Source: Clavibacter michiganensis (lineage in GTDB: Bacteria; Actinomycetota; Actinomycetes; Actinomycetales; Microbacteriaceae). Taken from it: 64,000 nucleotides of DNA. Below are positions 44,913-52,743 of this stretch, in pieces. The notes under the pieces are model-generated. The model saw only the letters and a program-made list of their open reading frames with translations. It did no database searches and had not been told where the DNA came from. The position numbers and the translations under genes were made by a program. The stretch spans positions 1,674,001 to 1,738,000 of the forward strand of contig NZ_CP080437.1 in assembly GCF_021216655.1 (NCBI RefSeq). The letters are read 5' to 3'. Numbering within the stretch: the first letter of the stretch is position 1; each line of letters starts with the position of its first letter.

Positions 44913-45881
44913 TCACGGCACGACGGCGAGGGGACTCCGGTCCCGGTCCTCCTGGAACGCGGGCTGGGACCAGAACAACCCGAAGGGCGCCGACAGCGGC
45001 TCGAGGACCTCGCGCGACAGCATCGCGCGGAGCAGCGGGAGGGGAAGGCGGGCGAGCCGGCGGATGACCGCGTACTGGGCGACGGTCCGGGGCCGCAGGA
45101 GCGTGATCGCCAGCTGTCGCTGGTCGTCCTCGCCGAGCCGGCTGGCCAGCTGTCGGAAGTCGCGCGTGCACGCGCGTGCGAACCGGTCCAGCTCGGCCTG
45201 GGTCTCCTCCCCTCCGAGGCGCCTGCGGAGGAACAGGTACGTGTTGAACGAGCCGCTCCGACGGTCCTCCTCGACCGACTGCAGGTCGTCCACGACCTCG
45301 AGGACCTCCAGCACGGGGCGGAGGCAGTCCACGAGCGCGTGCTGGTCCCGTCCCAGGAGGTCGAGCTGGATGCGCAGCTGGAGACGGATGTCGGCGGAGC
45401 GGAACCGGGAGAGCTCCTTCCAGACGGCGACGGGGTCGCCCTCCCCCTTCGCCGCCGCGAGCTCGAGCTCGAAGAGGCGCTCGATGCCCGCGATCTCCGA
45501 CCGGTTCGCCGGGGTGTCGACGCCCAGATCCTGGAGCAGGCCGATGAGCACGTGCGCGTACGGGGTGTGCGCGGTGTCGCGGAGGGCCGCCTGGTCGTCC
45601 TCGGCGGCCTCGTCCCAGGCGTACACGGACGACGCGACGACCAGGCCGACCGCCCGCAGGCGGCTGAGGTCCAGCCGTCCGACGCCGAGGCCGATCGGGA
45701 AGTGCTCGATCGCCTGCCAGGCGCGGTTCGCCTTCACGATCGTGTGGGCCGAGGCGCGGATGCCGCTCCAGCTCGCCGGCGGCGACGTGGGTTCGGCCGG
45801 ATCCGCCCCGATGCCGATGCGGGTCAGGTCGAGGACAGGCGTCCGCGCGGCCCGGGAGGCCGCCCTGCTCTGCTTGCTCAT
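44913..45881 (-). CDS. Unknown protein, possibly a class I isoprenoid-synthase-like helical protein
   Basis: The 322-residue, mainly helical soluble protein is not firmly recognised. VLEVVDDLQSVEEDRRSGSF (about residues 192-211) resembles the second Asp-rich motif of trans-prenyltransferases ('QxxDDxxDxxxD...GK'). An acidic stretch, YAWDEAAEDDQ, near residue 87-97 could stand for a first metal site. Without a wider match this is only a possibility. The ATG overlaps the stop of an upstream membrane-protein gene (ATGA), so they form an operon. The C-terminus ends in a conserved-looking PFGLFWSQPAFQEDRDRSPL. Confidence 0.6.
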   Translation of the reverse strand: MSKQSRAASRAARTPVLDLTRIGIGADPAEPTSPPASWSGIRASAHTIVKANRAWQAIEHFPIGLGVGRLDLSRLRAVGLVVASSVYAWDEAAEDDQAALRDTAHTPYAHVLIGLLQDLGVDTPANRSEIAGIERLFELELAAAKGEGDPVAVWKELSRFRSADIRLQLRIQLDLLGRDQHALVDCLRPVLEVLEVVDDLQSVEEDRRSGSFNTYLFLRRRLGGEETQAELDRFARACTRDFRQLASRLGEDDQRQLAITLLRPRTVAQYAVIRRLARLPLPLLRAMLSREVLEPLSAPFGLFWSQPAFQEDRDRSPLAVVP

Positions 45882-46477
45882 CGGGCCGCCGTCCCCTCGT
45901 CCTGGCGGGCGTCGACGACGTCGTGTCCCGTCGTCTTCGCCTCGTCGGGCTCCGGGCCCGGCCAGATGGTCCACCCGATCGGGAAGATGGTGAGGATGGC
46001 CAGGATCATGGTCAGCCGGGAGATCCACTCCTCCAGGGCGGTGGTCCGCGGGGGGTCGCCGACGTAGGCGATGGCCGCGACGAGGAGGCCGCACGAGATC
46101 ACCCACGAGACCACCGTCATCGCCCACGCCTTCCACTCCCGGCGGGTCCGTGCGCGGCCGGTGCGGGGAGGCGGCGTCGGCTTCTCCCCGCCGGCGAAGC
46201 GGTACGCGAAGCGCGCGTCGAGCCACCGGACCATGGAGTGCCCGAACACGATGGACAGTCCGAGGTACGCGGCGGCCAGGCCGTGCGTCCAGTTGGCCGT
46301 CGCCCCGTCGCGCAGGTCGATCGTCGCGGCGACCAACAGGACCAGGTCGACCACGGGCACGCAGGCGAGGAGCACGGCGCCGAGGACGCGCTGACGCAGC
46401 ACGTACCTGGCCCCGAGCCCGGCCGCGAGGATGAGCCAGAAGCCGATCTCGCAGGCGATGATGATGGCGACGATCAC
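45878..46477 (-). CDS. Polytopic membrane protein of unknown function
   Basis: The 199-residue product has about five hydrophobic helices (VAIIIACEIGFWLILAAGLGARYVL, VLGAVLLACVPVVDLVLLVAATIDL and others), a basic middle loop and an acidic C-terminal tail. Its family is unclear, and a YmcC-like membrane family is one possibility. The start is a GTG with a perfect AGGAGGT at 6 bases (46484-46490). This ribosome site and start codon lie within a 38-bp unit that is tandemly duplicated just upstream. It is coupled by ATGA to the following gene. Confidence 0.7.
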   Translation of the reverse strand: MIVAIIIACEIGFWLILAAGLGARYVLRQRVLGAVLLACVPVVDLVLLVAATIDLRDGATANWTHGLAAAYLGLSIVFGHSMVRWLDARFAYRFAGGEKPTPPPRTGRARTRREWKAWAMTVVSWVISCGLLVAAIAYVGDPPRTTALEEWISRLTMILAILTIFPIGWTIWPGPEPDEAKTTGHDVVDARQDEGTAAR

Positions 46478-46557
46478 GGTCGTACCTCCTGGGTGCGGGT
46501 GGGTGGATCGATCACGGTCGTACCTCCTGGGTGCGGGTGGGTGGATCGATCACGGTC
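46471..46557. repeat. 38-bp tandem repeat spanning a ribosome site and start codon
   Basis: A 38-base unit occurs exactly twice (46471-46508 and 46509-46546), and the first 11 bases occur a third time (46547-46557). Read on the minus strand each full unit contains AGGAGGT, a 6-base spacer and GTG ATC, so the initiation region of the membrane-protein gene is duplicated. As 38 is not a multiple of 3, the upstream GTG (46515) opens a 13-codon frame. That frame ends at the TGA overlapping the downstream GTG start. Confidence 0.95.
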
Positions 46558-46961
46558 GGCGGGAGGGCCGACAGCGACACGGGGACGGTGAGCACGCGGG
46601 TGGCGCGCCGGTCCCTGGCACGCGCATCCGCGCGGGACCCGACGGAGCAGCAGGGAGGCGTCCTGGCCCCCTGGCCCGGAGGAGTCGGACAGCGCCGCAT
46701 CGAGCGCCACGGCGGGCGATGCACAGGGCACGAGGTCGGATGCGGGGAGCCGGTCGTCGTCGAGGGCGGCGCCGGGGGCGCGGTGCCGTCCCGGAGACCG
46801 ACGACGCTCAGCACGGCCTCTGCTCCATCTGGAGGGAGGATGTCGCGCGTGCCGCATCGCGAATGGGGGCCAGCGGCCCCAGCCTCAGATTCCGCCGTCG
46901 ATTCCTTCATCATCCCCCCGAATGATCACGCGCTACCGGCAGACGAATGGCGCATCACGTG

Positions 46962-46993
46962 AATCGTCGTGATCACGAATCGCCGTGATCACG
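46962..46993. repeat. Two 16-bp direct repeats carrying a CGTGATCACG palindrome
   Basis: AATCGTCGTGATCACG (46962-46977) and AATCGCCGTGATCACG (46978-46993) differ by one base and abut each other. Each ends in the perfect palindrome CGTGATCACG. A further ATGATCACG lies at 46922-46930 and ATCACGTG at 46954-46961. Such an array could bind a dimeric regulator cooperatively. No gene start is close enough to name a target. Confidence 0.7.
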
Positions 46994-47057
46994 CATTCGC
47001 CCACTGTAGGCGATCCATATTCCGCGGTCAACGGGTGATGCGCGGAATCAGATCGTG

Positions 47058-47462
47058 CTAGGCGCGCGAAGAGGCGCAGATGGTCACGACCGGATTCACC
47101 GCTGAACCTGCCTCCTGCTGGCTCTCGTGCGCGAGGCGAGCGAAGGGGAGGTGAGGAAAGAAGCCGATCAGCCACGGTGACGACCCCGGAACGGGGGCAC
47201 GCCGCTCCGGGCCGCGGATGCAGGAGAAGACGACGCGCACCCATCTCGAATCCACCTCGGCAGCAGCCCAGGCGCACGTTCGAGAAGACGCGTGGGCGCC
47301 CTCGCGCGATCGACGCAGAATGCGCTCGACGCTCTCCGTGAGACGCGCGTCCGTGAACCGGTACCTGCCCGCGCGTCGGATCTCCCGACCCGCGCACGAC
47401 CCGGGAGAGGCGATCGCGAGAAGGATTCCGCGTGAATGACGCAGGATTCCCGGTGCCGTCAC
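47058..47462 (-). CDS. Possible small protein or gene remnant, unknown
   Basis: A 134-residue frame starts from a GTG, with TAPGILRHSRGILLAIASPG at the beginning and RYRFTDARLTESVERILRR and WVRVVFSCIRGPERRAPV further in. Third codon positions are fairly G/C-rich but clearly less so than in neighbouring genes. There is no recognisable domain and no ribosome site. It overlaps the less typical, lower-GC stretch, so it could be a decayed gene or no gene at all. Its reading direction is the same as the genes on both sides. Confidence 0.25.
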   Translation of the reverse strand: MTAPGILRHSRGILLAIASPGSCAGREIRRAGRYRFTDARLTESVERILRRSREGAHASSRTCAWAAAEVDSRWVRVVFSCIRGPERRAPVPGSSPWLIGFFPHLPFARLAHESQQEAGSAVNPVVTICASSRA

Positions 47463-47505
47463 GGACGATGGTCCCCGGCTCCACCGGCGGATCATCGCGA
47501 CCCGC

Positions 47506-48354
47506 TCATCGGCCCGCACCCGGCTCCGCACCCGTCGCCACGGGACGCTCCAGCCGGTTCGCCCACGCCGACCACGAGCCCGGGTACAGCGCCGAGTCGA
47601 TCCCGGCGATGGCGAGCGCCGCGATCTCGTGCGCGGCCGTGACGCCCGAGCCGCAGTAGACGCCCACCACGTCGCCCGGTCGGATGCCGAGGGCCGCGAA
47701 GCGCGCCCGCAACGCGTCGGCCGGCAGGAACGCGCCGTCCGCGTCGAGGTTCCCGGTGGTCGGCGCGCTCACGGCGCCGGGGATGTGCCCGGCGCGCGGA
47801 TCCACCGGCTCGACCTCGCCGCGGTACCGCTCCCCCGCGCGCGCGTCGACGAGCGTCCCGGAGCGCGCGATCCCCGCGGCGGCGTCCTCGTCGAGGGACG
47901 GCAGCGCGCCGCGCGTGAGCGTCACGTCGCCGGGCTCCGGCACGGTGGATCCCGTGGCCAGCGGCAGGCCCGCCGCGACCCAGGCGGGCAGCGCGCCGTC
48001 GAGGATCCGCACGTCCGGGAGCCCCGCATCGCGCAGCAGCCACCATGCGCGCGCGGCCGCCGTGTTGCCGCCGCCGTCGTGAACGACGACCGTGTCGCCC
48101 TGCCGGATCCCCCAGCCGCGCGCCGCGCGCTGGAGGTCGGCCGTCGCGGGCAGCGGGTGCCGCCCGTCCTCGGGCGCGCCGTGCCCCGCGAGCTCCGTGT
48201 CGAGGTCCGCGTACACGGCGCCAGGGATGTGCCCGGCCTCGTGCAGCGGCCGACCGGGAGGGCCGCCGAGCGACCAGCGCACGTCGAGCACGCGCACGTC
48301 GTCGCGGGTGCGGAGGGCGTGGTCGAGCTCCGCGGGGGTGATGAGGATCTCCAT
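47506..48354 (-). CDS. Thiosulfate/3-mercaptopyruvate sulfurtransferase (two rhodanese domains)
   Basis: The 282-residue product has two rhodanese modules. The first is inactive-like (VRVLDVRWSLGGPPGRPLHEAGHIPGAVYADLDTELAGHG). The C-terminal module carries the active-site loop VYCGSGVTAAHE with the persulfide cysteine near residue 234. The CGSGVTA loop is characteristic of mercaptopyruvate sulfurtransferases. The enzyme transfers sulfur from thiosulfate or mercaptopyruvate to an acceptor. The ATG at 48354 is preferred over the adjacent GTG at 48357. It follows a GNAT gene in the same direction, 28 bases away. Confidence 0.93.
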   Translation of the reverse strand: MEILITPAELDHALRTRDDVRVLDVRWSLGGPPGRPLHEAGHIPGAVYADLDTELAGHGAPEDGRHPLPATADLQRAARGWGIRQGDTVVVHDGGGNTAAARAWWLLRDAGLPDVRILDGALPAWVAAGLPLATGSTVPEPGDVTLTRGALPSLDEDAAAGIARSGTLVDARAGERYRGEVEPVDPRAGHIPGAVSAPTTGNLDADGAFLPADALRARFAALGIRPGDVVGVYCGSGVTAAHEIAALAIAGIDSALYPGSWSAWANRLERPVATGAEPGAGR

Positions 48355-48382
48355 CACCCCATGCTCGCAGCGTCGTCCGCGA

Positions 48383-48916
48383 TCAGCCCAGCGGCTTCTG
48401 GAAGCAGACCGAGTTCGTGACCGGGATGTACGGCGGGTACACGTCGATGGGCAGCCAGCCCGCGGTCGCGTAGAGCTGGATGGCGTCGGGCTGCCGGTCG
48501 CCCGTCTGCAGGATCAGCCGACGCGCGCCGCGCTCCCGGGCCACGCGCTCCAGCTCCGCCATGAGCACGCGGGCGAGGCCCGTTCCGCGGTGCGCCGGAT
48601 CCACGACCACCTTCTTCAGCTCGAGCTCGTCGCCGAGGTGCCGGATGACGCCGTGCGCCGCCGCGTCCCGGTCGTCGCCGTCGAGGACGAGCAGCACGAC
48701 GGCCTCGACGTCGGCCGGGTCGAACGCGAACGCGACCGCGGCCTTGGCGGGCCAGTCGGGGTCGTCGGCGTGACGCCCCTCGTAGCGCACGTCCATCTCG
48801 GCCTCCATGGCCGCGCGGATCCGTGCCCCGCGCGCGTCATCCCAGCCGACCACCTCGGTGCGGTACGCCCGTCCGTCGCGTGCGACGTGCGGAGCCCCGG
48901 TCTCCTGCTCGGTCAT
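48383..48916 (-). CDS. GNAT family N-acetyltransferase
   Basis: The 177-residue product has a typical GNAT core: ELKKVVVDPAHRGTGLARVLMAELE, with the acetyl-CoA loop RGTGLA, then GARRLILQTGDRQPDAIQLYATAGW and a C-terminal strand VTNSVCFQKPLG. The substrate is unknown. ATG 48916 is taken, with AGGAAGAG just upstream. A strong hairpin between this gene and nrdB separates it from the ribonucleotide reductase operon. Confidence 0.9.
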   Translation of the reverse strand: MTEQETGAPHVARDGRAYRTEVVGWDDARGARIRAAMEAEMDVRYEGRHADDPDWPAKAAVAFAFDPADVEAVVLLVLDGDDRDAAAHGVIRHLGDELELKKVVVDPAHRGTGLARVLMAELERVARERGARRLILQTGDRQPDAIQLYATAGWLPIDVYPPYIPVTNSVCFQKPLG

Positions 48917-48940
48917 GCTCCCTCTTCCTCCGGGCCCGAC

Positions 48941-48982
48941 CGGATGCCGGTGCGGGCACGACGACGCCCGCACCGGCATCCG
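48941..48982 (-). terminator. Hairpin terminator of the nrd operon
   Basis: A 17-bp perfect GC-rich stem (48941-48957 with 48966-48982) and an 8-base loop lie 68 bases after the nrdB stop. No T-run follows. It is placed to end nrdAB transcription before the GNAT gene. Confidence 0.75.
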
Positions 48983-49050
48983 GGTGGATGCGCGGCGCGG
49001 GCGGCGTCGATGGTGCGGTGCCGCGGTCTCCCGCGACGAGTCGCTCTGTC

Positions 49051-50046
49051 CTACTTGGCGCCGACGGTGGCCGACGCGTTCGACTCGTACGACGTGTTGG
49101 TCGACTCGAAGAAGTTGACGAGCTGCAGCGTGTCGTTCGCCGTGGCCATCCACTTCGCCGGGTTCGAGACCTTGTACTCGGCCTCGAAGCCGAGCTCCTC
49201 CAGGCGGCGGTCGGCCAGGTACTTCACGTACTGGTTGATGTAGTTCGCGTTGAGCCCGAGGATCCCGTTGGGCAGGAGGTCGCGGTTGTACTGCTCCTCC
49301 ATCTCGACGGCGTCGAGGATCATCTGCTTGATCTCGGCGGCGAACTCCTCCGTCTGCAGGTCGGGGTTCTCCTCGAGCACCGTGAGGATGAGGTTGATCC
49401 CGAACTTCAGGTGCAGCGACTCGTCGCGCACGATCCAGTCCATGAGCGAGCCGAAGTTGCGCAGCAGGTTCCGCTGGCGGAACGACAGCGACACCATGAA
49501 GCCCGAGTAGAACCAGATGCCCTCGAGGATCACGTTGTACGCGACGAGATTCCGGACGAAGTCCTTCTTGCCCTCGGTGGTGGTGATGTCGAGGGTCTGC
49601 TCGGTCATGCGCTTGATGAACTTGACCTCGAACTCCTCCTTGCGCGCCATCGACGGGATGTCGACGTGGGAGTTGTACGCGGCCTCGCGGTCGATCGGGA
49701 ACGTCTCCAGGACGTACTCGAACGACATGCAGTGGTTCGCCTCCTCCCACATCTGCTTCGCCAGGTAGAGGTGGCACTCCGGCGCGTTGATGTAGGGGTA
49801 GACGCCGAACGCGAGCGCCTTGTTCACCAGGAGCTCGTTCGGGTTGAAGTAGCTCATGAGGAACGTGATCGCGTGGCGCTCCTCGTCCGTCATCTTCTTG
49901 AAGTCCGCGATGTCCTCGCCGAGCTGGATCTCGTTGGGGAACCACGTGTTGGCGACGGCCTGGTCGTACAGGTCCATGGCCCACTGGTAGTTGACGGGCT
50001 TGAGGAGGAGGCCCTCCTGGATTCCCGTGCCGAGGATCTTCGACAT
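49051..50046 (-). CDS. nrdB: Ribonucleotide reductase R2 subunit, class Ic-like
   Basis: The 331-residue ferritin-like R2 subunit generates the radical for ribonucleotide reduction. Metal ligands can be placed: E71 (NPNELL), E102 and H105 (MWEEANHCMSF), E175 (VILEGIWFY), and E209 with H212 (RDESLHLKFG). Where class Ia enzymes carry the radical tyrosine, three residues after the H105 ligand plus one, this protein has F109. The first ligand is Glu rather than Asp. Phe plus Glu are the hallmarks of class Ic R2, which uses a Mn(IV)/Fe(III) centre instead of a tyrosyl radical. The C-terminal tail contains no CxxC. It lies downstream of nrdA and the small tail gene, separated by 94 bases with a hairpin. 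Confidence 0.93.
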   Translation of the reverse strand: MSKILGTGIQEGLLLKPVNYQWAMDLYDQAVANTWFPNEIQLGEDIADFKKMTDEERHAITFLMSYFNPNELLVNKALAFGVYPYINAPECHLYLAKQMWEEANHCMSFEYVLETFPIDREAAYNSHVDIPSMARKEEFEVKFIKRMTEQTLDITTTEGKKDFVRNLVAYNVILEGIWFYSGFMVSLSFRQRNLLRNFGSLMDWIVRDESLHLKFGINLILTVLEENPDLQTEEFAAEIKQMILDAVEMEEQYNRDLLPNGILGLNANYINQYVKYLADRRLEELGFEAEYKVSNPAKWMATANDTLQLVNFFESTNTSYESNASATVGAK

Positions 50047-50094
50047 TGGTGACTCTTCTTCCCTTTGTGGTTCTAGCTCGTGGTTCGTGAGGGG

Positions 50095-50126
50095 GCGGGC
50101 CGCACCGCGATGGCTGCGCGGCCCGC
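50095..50126 (-). other. Hairpin between the nrdA tail gene and nrdB
   Basis: GCGGGCCGC at 50095-50103 pairs perfectly with GCGGCCCGC at 50118-50126 around a 14-base loop. It lies 48 bases before the nrdB start on the same transcript. It could act as an attenuator or RNA-processing and stability element that sets the nrdA:nrdB ratio. A GAAGAAGAG ribosome site for nrdB follows. Confidence 0.5.
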
Positions 50127-50140
50127 TGCTGCGGTCCTGC

Positions 50141-50218
50141 CTACTGGCAGGAGTCGCACTGGAGCTCGTCCATGGGGTCCATGGGGACGACGTAGTCGCC
50201 GAACGTGTCGTCGTTCAT
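50141..50218 (-). CDS. 25-residue peptide carrying an NrdA-type CxxC redox tail
   Basis: The ATG at 50218 overlaps the nrdA TGA by one base (TGATG) and is preceded by GGGAGG at a 9-base spacing inside the nrdA 3' end. The 25-residue product ends MDPMDELQCDSCQ, just like the C-terminal tail of class I NrdA proteins, where a CxxC pair re-reduces the active-site disulfide. Every third codon position is G or C. NrdA itself stops before any such motif, so the tail appears to be supplied in trans, or by a frameshift into this frame. A sequencing or assembly indel is the main alternative, but the good ribosome site argues for a true separate start. Confidence 0.75.
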   Translation of the reverse strand: MNDDTFGDYVVPMDPMDELQCDSCQ

Positions 50219-52743
50219 CAGCGTGCACCTCCCACTCCGCCGAAGCCGAAGCCCTTGCGGGGCGCGGGAGCGGACTGCGGGGCCGGGGCCTCCGCGGTCG
50301 CCGTGGATGCGGGAGCGGCCGACGCGGGGACGGCCGCGGGTGCGCCGCCGCCGAATCCGCCGAAGCCCTTGCGCTTCGTGCCGTCGGCGTCCTGCGACTT
50401 GTCGACCTTCACGGTCGACTGCTCGGCCGTGTGACGCGGCTTCATGTGCAGGTAGTACGTGGTCTTGACCCCGCGCTCCCAGCCGGCGAAGTAGATGTCC
50501 ATCATGTCGCCGAGGTCGCGCGTCTCGAGGTACATGTTGCGGCTGATGGCCTGGTCGATCCACTTCTGCGCGCGCGCCGCGACCTCGAGGAACGCGTACG
50601 GCGAGAGCTGGAAGCTCGTGCGGTACGTGGCCTTGACGTGATCCGGGATGGCGGCGATGTTCTGGATGTCGCCCTGGCTGCGCAGGATGTTCTCGCGCAC
50701 GGTCTCCCAGATGCCGAGCTCCTGCAGGTCCTTCACGAGGTTCCGGTTGACCTCGAGGAACTTGCCCGAGGAGGTGGAGCGGCTGAAGATCTGCGAGAAC
50801 TGCGGGTCGAGGCCGGGCGTGGTGCCCGCGACGAGGCCGATGGACGCGGTGGGCGCGATCGCCATGAGCGTCGCGTTGCGCATGCCGCCCTTGACCTTGG
50901 CGCGCAGCGCGTCCCAGTCGAGGCGCGTGGTGCGGTTGACCTTGACGGGCACGCCGCGGTCGGCCTCCATGAGCGCGATCGAGTCGAGCGGCACGAGGCC
51001 CTCCGACCAGCGCGAGCCCTCGAAGTTCGGGTACGCGCCGCGCTCCTTCGCGAGATCGGCCGACTCGTCGATGGCCGCGTAGGAGACGTGCTCCATGATC
51101 TCGTCGATCAGGTCGTACGACTCCTCCGACTCGTAGGAGTAGCCGAGCTTCTCGACGATGTCGGTGAAGCCCATGACGCCGAGGCCCACCGCGCGGTTCT
51201 GCTGGTTGGAGAAGTCCGCCTCCTTCACGCTGGAGCGCGTGATGTCGATGAGGTTGTCGAGCTGGCGCACCGCGAGGCGCGCGCTCTGCTCGATCTTCGC
51301 GAAGTCGACCTTGCCGTCGGCGAAGTGCTGCGACAGGTTGATCGACGCCAGGTTGCAGACGGAGACGTTGTCCTCGTCCTGCGGCAGCGTGATCTCGGTG
51401 CAGAGGTTCGAGAGGTGGATCGTGCCCGTGTTGTTGTTCAGGGCGCGGTTGTTGATCGTGTCCTTCCAGGTCAGCCACGGGTGGCTGGTGGTCTGGAGGG
51501 AGATGAGGATCGACTTGAACTGCTCGCGCGCCTTGATGCGCTTGAACATGCGGATGCGACCGGCCTCGGCCTCGGCGACGTAGAACGCGTAGCGCTCCGA
51601 GAATGCCTTGCCGTAGAGCTCGTTGAGGTCGGAGACCTCCAGCGGGTCGAAGAGGAACCAGTCGTCGTCGTTCTGCACGCGCTTCATGAACTCGTCGCTG
51701 ATCCACACGGCCGTGTTGGCGGTGCGGGTGCGGCGGTACGGGTCGCCCGAGTTCTGGCGCAGGTCGAGGAACTCGGGGAAGTCGAGGTGCCAGTTCTCCA
51801 TATAGAAGCACAGGGCGCCGAACTTCTTGCCGCCGCGGCTGACGGCGCGGAGCACCGAGTCGATGGTGTGCATGAACGGGATCGGGCCCGTGGAGGTGGT
51901 GTTGTTCGAGCGGATGGGCGAGCCCTGCGCGCGCAGCTTGGAGACGGAGAGGCCGATGCCGCCCGTGCCCTTGGTGAGCCACATGACGTCGCGCGTGGTC
52001 TTCGCGATGTGCTCGATGTCGTCCTGCATCTCCATGACGAAGCAGTTCGCGAGCTGCGGGTAGATGGTGCCCGCGTTGACGAGGGTGGAGCCGGCCGCGA
52101 GGTACTCGAGCTTCGACATCTTCTCGTAGAAGGCGATGGCGGTCTCGGTCGGGTTCTGCTCGTTGAGCGTGAGGCCCATCGCGATGCGCATCCAGAAGTA
52201 CTGGGGCACCTCGAGGGCGTCGCCGTTGCGGCCCTTGATGCCGTAGCGGTTGTTCAGCGTGACGACGCCGATGTACTTGAGCAGCTCGTCGTGCGCGGGC
52301 TCGAGGGCCTGGGCGAGGCGCTCCAGGTCGAACAGCTGCACGAGGCGGGAGTCGAGGAGCATCTCGTCGACGCCGCGCTGGATGTTGCGGGCGAAGTGCT
52401 CCGCGTGGAGGCGCTTGAGCTCCTCGGGCGACGAGTAGTCGCCGAGGACGCGCTTGTAGATGGTCTTGAGGAGGAGGCGCGCGGCGACGGTGTCGAACGC
52501 CGGGTCGTCCTTCACGTTCTGGAGCGCGACCTGGATGACGGCCTCATCCAGCTGCTGCGTGGTGATCCCGTCGAAGAGGGTGATCTCCAGCTCGGACGCG
52601 ATCTGCGTGACCCAGCCGATGTTCTCGTCGAGGCCCTGCGTCGCGTCCTCGATGGCCAGGTTGATGCGGTTCGCGTCGTACGGCTCCCGCGTGCCGTCGC
52701 GCTTCACTACGGTGATGGACACTCTGCTCCTCGTCGTCTTCAT
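50218..52743 (-). CDS. nrdA: Ribonucleotide reductase catalytic subunit NrdA (class I) without its CxxC tail
   Basis: The 841-residue protein has an N-terminal ATP-cone (VVKRDGTREPYDANRINLAI, about residues 13-100) and the ten-stranded barrel. Catalytic residues are C234 in QLANCFVME, the thiyl-radical C448 in SNLCTEI with N446 and E450, C463 in SVCNLASINL, and the radical-transfer pair Y763-Y764 in KTTYYLH. It reduces ribonucleoside diphosphates. The C-terminal 60 residues are a flexible Gly/Ala/Pro-rich tail (APAPRKGFGFGGVGGAR), which stops without the expected CxxC. That motif is encoded by the overlapping next frame. The promoter carries NrdR boxes. NrdAB rather than NrdEF is less usual in actinobacteria. 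Confidence 0.95.
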   Translation of the reverse strand: MKTTRSRVSITVVKRDGTREPYDANRINLAIEDATQGLDENIGWVTQIASELEITLFDGITTQQLDEAVIQVALQNVKDDPAFDTVAARLLLKTIYKRVLGDYSSPEELKRLHAEHFARNIQRGVDEMLLDSRLVQLFDLERLAQALEPAHDELLKYIGVVTLNNRYGIKGRNGDALEVPQYFWMRIAMGLTLNEQNPTETAIAFYEKMSKLEYLAAGSTLVNAGTIYPQLANCFVMEMQDDIEHIAKTTRDVMWLTKGTGGIGLSVSKLRAQGSPIRSNNTTSTGPIPFMHTIDSVLRAVSRGGKKFGALCFYMENWHLDFPEFLDLRQNSGDPYRRTRTANTAVWISDEFMKRVQNDDDWFLFDPLEVSDLNELYGKAFSERYAFYVAEAEAGRIRMFKRIKAREQFKSILISLQTTSHPWLTWKDTINNRALNNNTGTIHLSNLCTEITLPQDEDNVSVCNLASINLSQHFADGKVDFAKIEQSARLAVRQLDNLIDITRSSVKEADFSNQQNRAVGLGVMGFTDIVEKLGYSYESEESYDLIDEIMEHVSYAAIDESADLAKERGAYPNFEGSRWSEGLVPLDSIALMEADRGVPVKVNRTTRLDWDALRAKVKGGMRNATLMAIAPTASIGLVAGTTPGLDPQFSQIFSRSTSSGKFLEVNRNLVKDLQELGIWETVRENILRSQGDIQNIAAIPDHVKATYRTSFQLSPYAFLEVAARAQKWIDQAISRNMYLETRDLGDMMDIYFAGWERGVKTTYYLHMKPRHTAEQSTVKVDKSQDADGTKRKGFGGFGGGAPAAVPASAAPASTATAEAPAPQSAPAPRKGFGFGGVGGAR

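Larger units (their letters stand above)
46558..47505. other. Approximately 950-base stretch without a confident gene
   Basis: This region is visibly lower in GC than its surroundings and holds short palindromic repeats (listed separately). Several open frames exist on both strands, but none has a recognised product. Two long minus-strand frames ending at 46474 and 46512 read into the tandem repeat and lack convincing codon bias. The best coding candidate is the minus-strand frame at 47058-47462. The region may be decayed or recently acquired DNA, or a long control region. Confidence 0.4.

Noticed and set aside
46474..46913. Minus-strand frames of 127 and 133 codons entering the tandem repeat
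   Set aside because: Irregular codon use and low-complexity Arg/Pro-rich sequence. Both share only the repeat-derived ending, so they are likely non-coding.
50218..50230. Sequencing error joining nrdA and the CxxC tail
   Set aside because: Not excluded, but the good ribosome site and clean ATG for the tail frame favour a real separate start, so it is reported as a finding.
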